Below the pieces are notes generated by a model that was not told where the DNA came from, searched no databases, and saw only the letters and a program-made list of their open reading frames with translations. A stretch of 50,631 bases of DNA from a virus, in the IMG/VR virus record IMGVR_UViG_3300046665_000065, positions 1 through 50,631 of that record; one strand, 5' to 3'. Both the position numbers and the translations under genes were made by a program. Positions 47,439 to 50,631 of the stretch are shown here, one piece after another (position 1 is the first letter of the stretch; each line of letters begins with the position of its first letter).

Positions 47439-48307
47439 CGACCTATTCTGGCAAACCCGGCCACGAGTACTTCAACGAGGCGCATTACGCTCAGCACTTC
47501 GAGTCTCGACGCATTCAGTCAATGGCGTGGAACATATCTCACGGCAAGCCTCAGTGGACCGAAGCAGACGAGATGAAACTCGTCGATAAGCTCCACATCG
47601 AATGGTTTGACGAGCCGTTCCATGGCAATCCGTGGACGTACCCTGAGTTGAACTTGGATACTCTGCCTCACCGTCCTTTGCGTCGTCGTGAGTTGGCACC
47701 GTTCAAGATCAACTACGAAACCTTTCAGGAGATCAAGCTTCGGCTGAACAATACTGTTATCTCGATCAAGGGCCATGCCTTCTTGGTATCCAAGATAAAG
47801 CAGTACGCACCGGGTAAGTTCGTTCTGGCTCTGACGGACAGCCTCGGCAAGCTTGTCTCGGTCAAGTACGACGATCTCCAAGACCTTCGGACGATCCCTC
47901 CGATGTACGTTGTATCCGGCATGACTGGCTGGCTGCGTCGTGTACCGGGCCGGGTCTACCAGCAGGGTATCAACCGCCAGAACACGTTCCTCTCGGATGT
48001 GGCTGGGCGTGGTGTCGTAGCCAACCTTGACTGCGCCCGTCTGGTGAAGAACCTCGGCACCCGTGAGAACCGGGTCTGGAACGAAACCATGTCTGGTTTG
48101 GTCAAGCAGGGGGAACTCCCTGTCATCAGGCTGAGCGACGATATCGCCGTGAAACGCGACGAAGACAACTCTATCCTCGCCTGCTACCGTGGGCGATCCT
48201 TGGGTAAAATCTTGGACAATGAAGTTTTTGTCATGGATGAAGACGACCTTTTGCAGGGTTGGATCGAAAGAGCGACTAAGGAAGTCGGACTGGAACTGCG
48301 AGCCTAA
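47435..48307 (+). CDS. Unknown protein of the amidoligase cluster, 290 aa
   Basis: The ATG at 47435 overlaps the ligase stop (ATGA). The sequence starts TYSGKPGHEYFNEAHYAQHF and includes NNTVISIKGHAFLVSKIKQY, MTGWLRRVPGRVYQQGINR and DDIAVKRDEDNSILACYRG. Mixed alpha/beta composition; no known catalytic motif. It sits between two amidoligases and is therefore a good candidate for a substrate-handling or regulatory subunit. Confidence 0.85.
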   Translation: MTTYSGKPGHEYFNEAHYAQHFESRRIQSMAWNISHGKPQWTEADEMKLVDKLHIEWFDEPFHGNPWTYPELNLDTLPHRPLRRRELAPFKINYETFQEIKLRLNNTVISIKGHAFLVSKIKQYAPGKFVLALTDSLGKLVSVKYDDLQDLRTIPPMYVVSGMTGWLRRVPGRVYQQGINRQNTFLSDVAGRGVVANLDCARLVKNLGTRENRVWNETMSGLVKQGELPVIRLSDDIAVKRDEDNSILACYRGRSLGKILDNEVFVMDEDDLLQGWIERATKEVGLELRA

Positions 48308-48317
48308 GGGTGTTATT

Positions 48318-49373
48318 ATGTTTACTGATGTTGTTAAGAAACCGCTATTTGAAGTCTTCAAGCGCCAGAAGAAAGTAGCGGATGTCGGTATTGAGATCGA
48401 GATTGAAGGCGCGGGTCTGCCAGAGAGTGTCTCCCATTGGTCTGCAAAGTCCGAGGGTAGCCTCCAGCAGGGTCTGGAATACATTACGAAGCCCATCAAG
48501 GCCGAGAACGTCAAGCAGTACGTAGACCACCTCAAGGCCGTCCTAGGCGGCTACACGGTCAAGAATACGTATCGTTGCAGCACCCACATCCACGTCAACA
48601 TGCTGCCTGAGGCTGTCGAGGACATCCTTGGGTATTACGTTGTCTTCTCGATGTTCGAGCCTTTGTTGTTGTCACTTTGTGGCAATCAGCGGGACGGCAA
48701 CCTCTTCTGTATGTCGTCGTATGACACAGGAGATTTGACCGACAGCTTCGACCAGATGTGCCGGGCGTTTGAGATGATCGACCAGTACGGCTTCGGGTAT
48801 GAGCGGGGCAAGTACTCGTCTCTGAACTCAGGCCGCTTGGCTGATCTCGGTACATTGGAGGCACGCTGCTTTCCGATGAGCCTTGACGGTACGCAGGTCG
48901 CTGATTGGGTGGGCTGGCTGCTTCGGATGCGTGACATGGTACGGGCTGAGCCGGACAAGACCTTCCGTAGTCTTTGGAAGAACGTCCGTCAGAACCCGAC
49001 GTGGTACGCCAATATCATCTTCGGTCAGGCGATTTACACCATTCCGAACCATGTCTCTTTGGTGGACTTCGGAACGGAATGTGCCTATGAGTTGACGAAG
49101 GTGCTTAAGAAGTACCGGAACAAGACCGCTGAGGAAGCACCTCAAAAAAAAGATCGGCCTAAGAAAGGCTTGGGCAGCATAAACACTCTGAGTGCGGCAG
49201 CCATCAACGATCTCTACGCTTCGATGGCGGCACCGACAGTTAGCGGCAGTGGTGGTGGTTCTTTCTTTACCTCGTCCAGTGGTTCTTGGGCTACTGCTGT
49301 TCCGGTTTCAGCACCGGCTGCTTGGCCGTCTGATCTTCCTCAACCAATCGACGACGTGGAGTCTCAATTCTAA
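48318..49373 (+). CDS. Amidoligase enzyme (PF12224-like)
   Basis: The ATG at 48318, 10 bases after the previous stop, gives 351 residues. Motifs of the second amidoligase type: VGIEIEIEGAG (23-33), SLQQGLEYITKPI (48-60), CSTHIHVNM (87-95) and SSLNSGRLADLGTLEARCF (167-185). It is a glutamine-synthetase-fold, ATP-dependent ligase, distinct from the one at 46626. The C-terminal 75 residues are a Ser/Gly/Pro low-complexity tail, separated from the domain by an A8 run (49144-49151). Confidence 0.9.
   Translation: MFTDVVKKPLFEVFKRQKKVADVGIEIEIEGAGLPESVSHWSAKSEGSLQQGLEYITKPIKAENVKQYVDHLKAVLGGYTVKNTYRCSTHIHVNMLPEAVEDILGYYVVFSMFEPLLLSLCGNQRDGNLFCMSSYDTGDLTDSFDQMCRAFEMIDQYGFGYERGKYSSLNSGRLADLGTLEARCFPMSLDGTQVADWVGWLLRMRDMVRAEPDKTFRSLWKNVRQNPTWYANIIFGQAIYTIPNHVSLVDFGTECAYELTKVLKKYRNKTAEEAPQKKDRPKKGLGSINTLSAAAINDLYASMAAPTVSGSGGGSFFTSSSGSWATAVPVSAPAAWPSDLPQPIDDVESQF
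49143..49151 (+). other. A8 slippery run in the amidoligase gene
   Basis: The frame reads CAA AAA AAA GAT at codons 276-279, so A-AAA-AAA is in the phase of a -1 slippery heptamer. Slipping -1 gives AGA TCG GCC TAA and ends the protein about 281 residues long, removing the low-complexity tail. This could give two forms or be an accidental run. Confidence 0.4.
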
Positions 49374-50197
49374 TGATTATCCATCCGTACAAGCTCGGCA
49401 GCCGTTCGGCTAAGCGGCTCAAAGAAGTCATCAACCAGTCGAGTACTCACTCGCGCATCGCAACGGTCCTGAGACGCCAGCCTCGGGGTAAGAAGTGTCT
49501 CATTGTGAATTGGGGTGGCTCAGCAATCGAGTACCCCGAAGGCAATAACTGGATCATTAACTCCCCTAAGGACGTCGTTGAGATGTCCGACAAGGTTCTC
49601 TTTTTCAATAAGGTAGGCCATGACAAATCTTTCCTTGAATGGACATCTGACCGCTCTACGGCAGCCGAATGGGCAAGTAAAGGTAAAGTGTTCGTCCGGC
49701 ACCTTACACGCGCGTCGTCCGGCAGAGGTATTGATGTATGGTCTCCTGAACGGGGGGAACCTGTACCAAGCGCACCCCTGTATACCCGGCACCAACCGAA
49801 AACGCACGAATACCGAGTACATATGGCTCGGAGCCTCACAGGATGCAGCTTCGAACCAATTCTCGTCCAACGTAAGGTATTCGTTCCAAAGGAAGGAAGT
49901 GCCCCCAAGTCATGGGATGTACGTAGTCACGATAACGGGTTCATCTTTCAAGCATACCCGGACACCACCAAAGTACCGGGGTCCGTACTAGACACCTGCC
50001 GTAAGGCAATGGCTAAGCACTTCGCAGAGATGCACTTTGTGGCTCTGGACGTCCTTTACCATCAGCCTTCCGATACTCCGGTGATCTGCGAGGGTAACAC
50101 CGCACCGGGTCTGGAGAACAATACGGTAGATGTCTATGCTCAGTACTTCCTCGGACTGAACGAAGAATTCAAGAAAGAACGGATGGTGTACCTGTGA
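49373..50197 (+). CDS. ATP-grasp ligase
   Basis: A 274-residue ATP-grasp domain protein. Nucleotide loop FVRHLTRASSGRGIDVW (107-123), EYRVHM (146-151), and the metal/ATP-binding end FVALDVLYH (222-230) with VICEGNTAPGLEN (237-249), Glu 240 and Asn 242. The family makes peptide or amide bonds through an acyl-phosphate. It overlaps the amidoligase stop by one base (TAATG), so the two are co-translated. Confidence 0.88.
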   Translation: MIIHPYKLGSRSAKRLKEVINQSSTHSRIATVLRRQPRGKKCLIVNWGGSAIEYPEGNNWIINSPKDVVEMSDKVLFFNKVGHDKSFLEWTSDRSTAAEWASKGKVFVRHLTRASSGRGIDVWSPERGEPVPSAPLYTRHQPKTHEYRVHMARSLTGCSFEPILVQRKVFVPKEGSAPKSWDVRSHDNGFIFQAYPDTTKVPGSVLDTCRKAMAKHFAEMHFVALDVLYHQPSDTPVICEGNTAPGLENNTVDVYAQYFLGLNEEFKKERMVYL

Positions 50198-50397
50198 ACG
50201 TACAAGAACTGATCCAGCATCTACAGACGTTTCCTCAGAACATTCCGGTTGCTTACAGATGTTACAGTGAGCAGCTTCTTCTGGAATACAACGACATTGA
50301 AACCGAGGAACTCTGCCATCCCCGAGAAGACGGATGGGTTCAGAACAAACGGCCCGACAAGCCGTCCATGTTGTATCTCGTGTTACCGGGGAATTAA
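50194..50397 (+). CDS. Small phage protein, 67 aa, GTG start
   Basis: The GTG at 50194 overlaps the ATP-grasp stop. The product MNVQELIQHLQTFPQNIPV, then YSEQLLLEYNDIETEEL and MLYLVLPGN, follows a pattern (helix, F-P, strand, D-I) I recall from unassigned small phage proteins. No enzymatic motif. Confidence 0.75.
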   Translation: MNVQELIQHLQTFPQNIPVAYRCYSEQLLLEYNDIETEELCHPREDGWVQNKRPDKPSMLYLVLPGN

Positions 50398-50398
50398 A

Positions 50399-50623
50399 AT
50401 GAAGAACGAAATCTTCGTTATCCACAACGTCAACGACAATCTCTATTTCGTCCCGGCAGAACATCCCCAACCGTCGACGAAACGTCAGATCAAGAAGCAG
50501 TCGAGTTATACTCTCTCCAACGAGGGGCAGGTATTGAAGAACCGTTTGACGGGGAAGACATACCGTTGTTACTATTCGTGGCCGGAGCGGCTGCGTATCT
50601 TTTTCACAGGCAAGAGGTACTAA
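50399..50623 (+). CDS. Small basic protein, 74 aa, crossing the circle junction
   Basis: Starts at ATG 50399, one base after the previous stop. The product has EIFVIHNVNDNLYFVPAEH and a basic end with RCYYSWPERLRIFFTGKRY. The last 119 bases are repeated at 1-119. In the circle it is followed directly by the gene at 121. Function unknown. Confidence 0.75.
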   Translation: MKNEIFVIHNVNDNLYFVPAEHPQPSTKRQIKKQSSYTLSNEGQVLKNRLTGKTYRCYYSWPERLRIFFTGKRY

Positions 50624-50631
50624 GATGAATA
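50505..50631. repeat. Terminal direct repeat, right copy
   Basis: Exact copy of bases 1-127. Removing one copy joins 50504 to 1 in frame through the gene at 50399 and into the gene at 121, which shows that the join is correct. Confidence 0.95.

Noticed and set aside
47519-48535. 338-codon minus-strand frame opposite the amidoligase cluster
   Set aside because: It opposes two genes with good composition and coupling, one with amidoligase motifs. There is no leftward promoter or ribosome site for it.
1-50631. Lysogeny module, CRISPR array, insertion sequence or tRNA genes
   Set aside because: No integrase, excisionase, repressor, transposase motif, regularly spaced repeat array or cloverleaf was found on reading both strands.

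Overview
The window is one complete tailed-phage genome of the short-tailed, T7-like (podovirus) type. Bases 1-127 are repeated exactly at 50505-50631, so the molecule closes into a circle of 50,504 unique bases. The 127-base overlap is what a de Bruijn assembler leaves at the ends of a circular or terminally redundant molecule. I see no bacterial genes, integrase, lysogeny repressor, tRNA or CRISPR array. The phage looks lytic. The sequence does not identify the host beyond a bacterium using sigma70-like promoters.

There are two transcription domains. The leftward domain (37382 down to 13507) holds lysis and virion genes. In order of transcription they are endolysin, small terminase, a beta-rich small protein, a membrane protein, large terminase, portal, a small protein with an apparent CTG start, scaffold, major capsid protein, head/tail accessory proteins, tail fibre and spike, holins, tail tubes A and B, a cupin-like protein, and three internal (ejection) proteins including one of 1,846 residues. 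A perfect consensus promoter (TTGACA-17-TATAAT) at 37588-37616 drives it. The rightward domain starts near 38149, crosses the circle junction and runs to 13436. It carries early small genes, an amidoligase/ATP-grasp/glutamine-amidotransferase cluster (42389-50197), then from a second perfect promoter (372-400) the replication and nucleotide genes. The replication genes are primase-helicase, a T7-type DNA polymerase, a HAD-like protein, a single-strand-binding protein, a RecB/Cas4-like nuclease, endonuclease VII and a metallophosphoesterase. They are followed by nucleotide-handling proteins (DUF2493, nucleoside deoxyribosyltransferase-like, DUF4406, dATP/dGTP diphosphohydrolase). The domains converge on a two-way hairpin terminator at 13447-13495.

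No phage RNA polymerase is visible, so the host polymerase probably transcribes the whole genome. This separates the phage from T7 proper and fits the RNA-polymerase-lacking T7-like podoviruses.

The most interesting part is 42389-50197. Two different glutamine-synthetase-fold amidoligases, an ATP-grasp ligase, a class I and a class II glutamine amidotransferase and a gamma-glutamylcyclotransferase-like protein are interleaved with unknown genes. Related phage clusters (phiEco32 type) have been predicted computationally to build or edit peptide or gamma-glutamyl amide bonds. To my knowledge the substrate is unknown, and this version has several unassigned components. A second notable spot is 39412-39570, where two divergent promoters flank an array of three TGATCAC-like half-sites, a switch-like layout.

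Many genes overlap by 1-4 bases (ATGA, TAATG, TTGA), and TTG and GTG starts are common. Several genes shorter than 60 codons are included because of this coupling.
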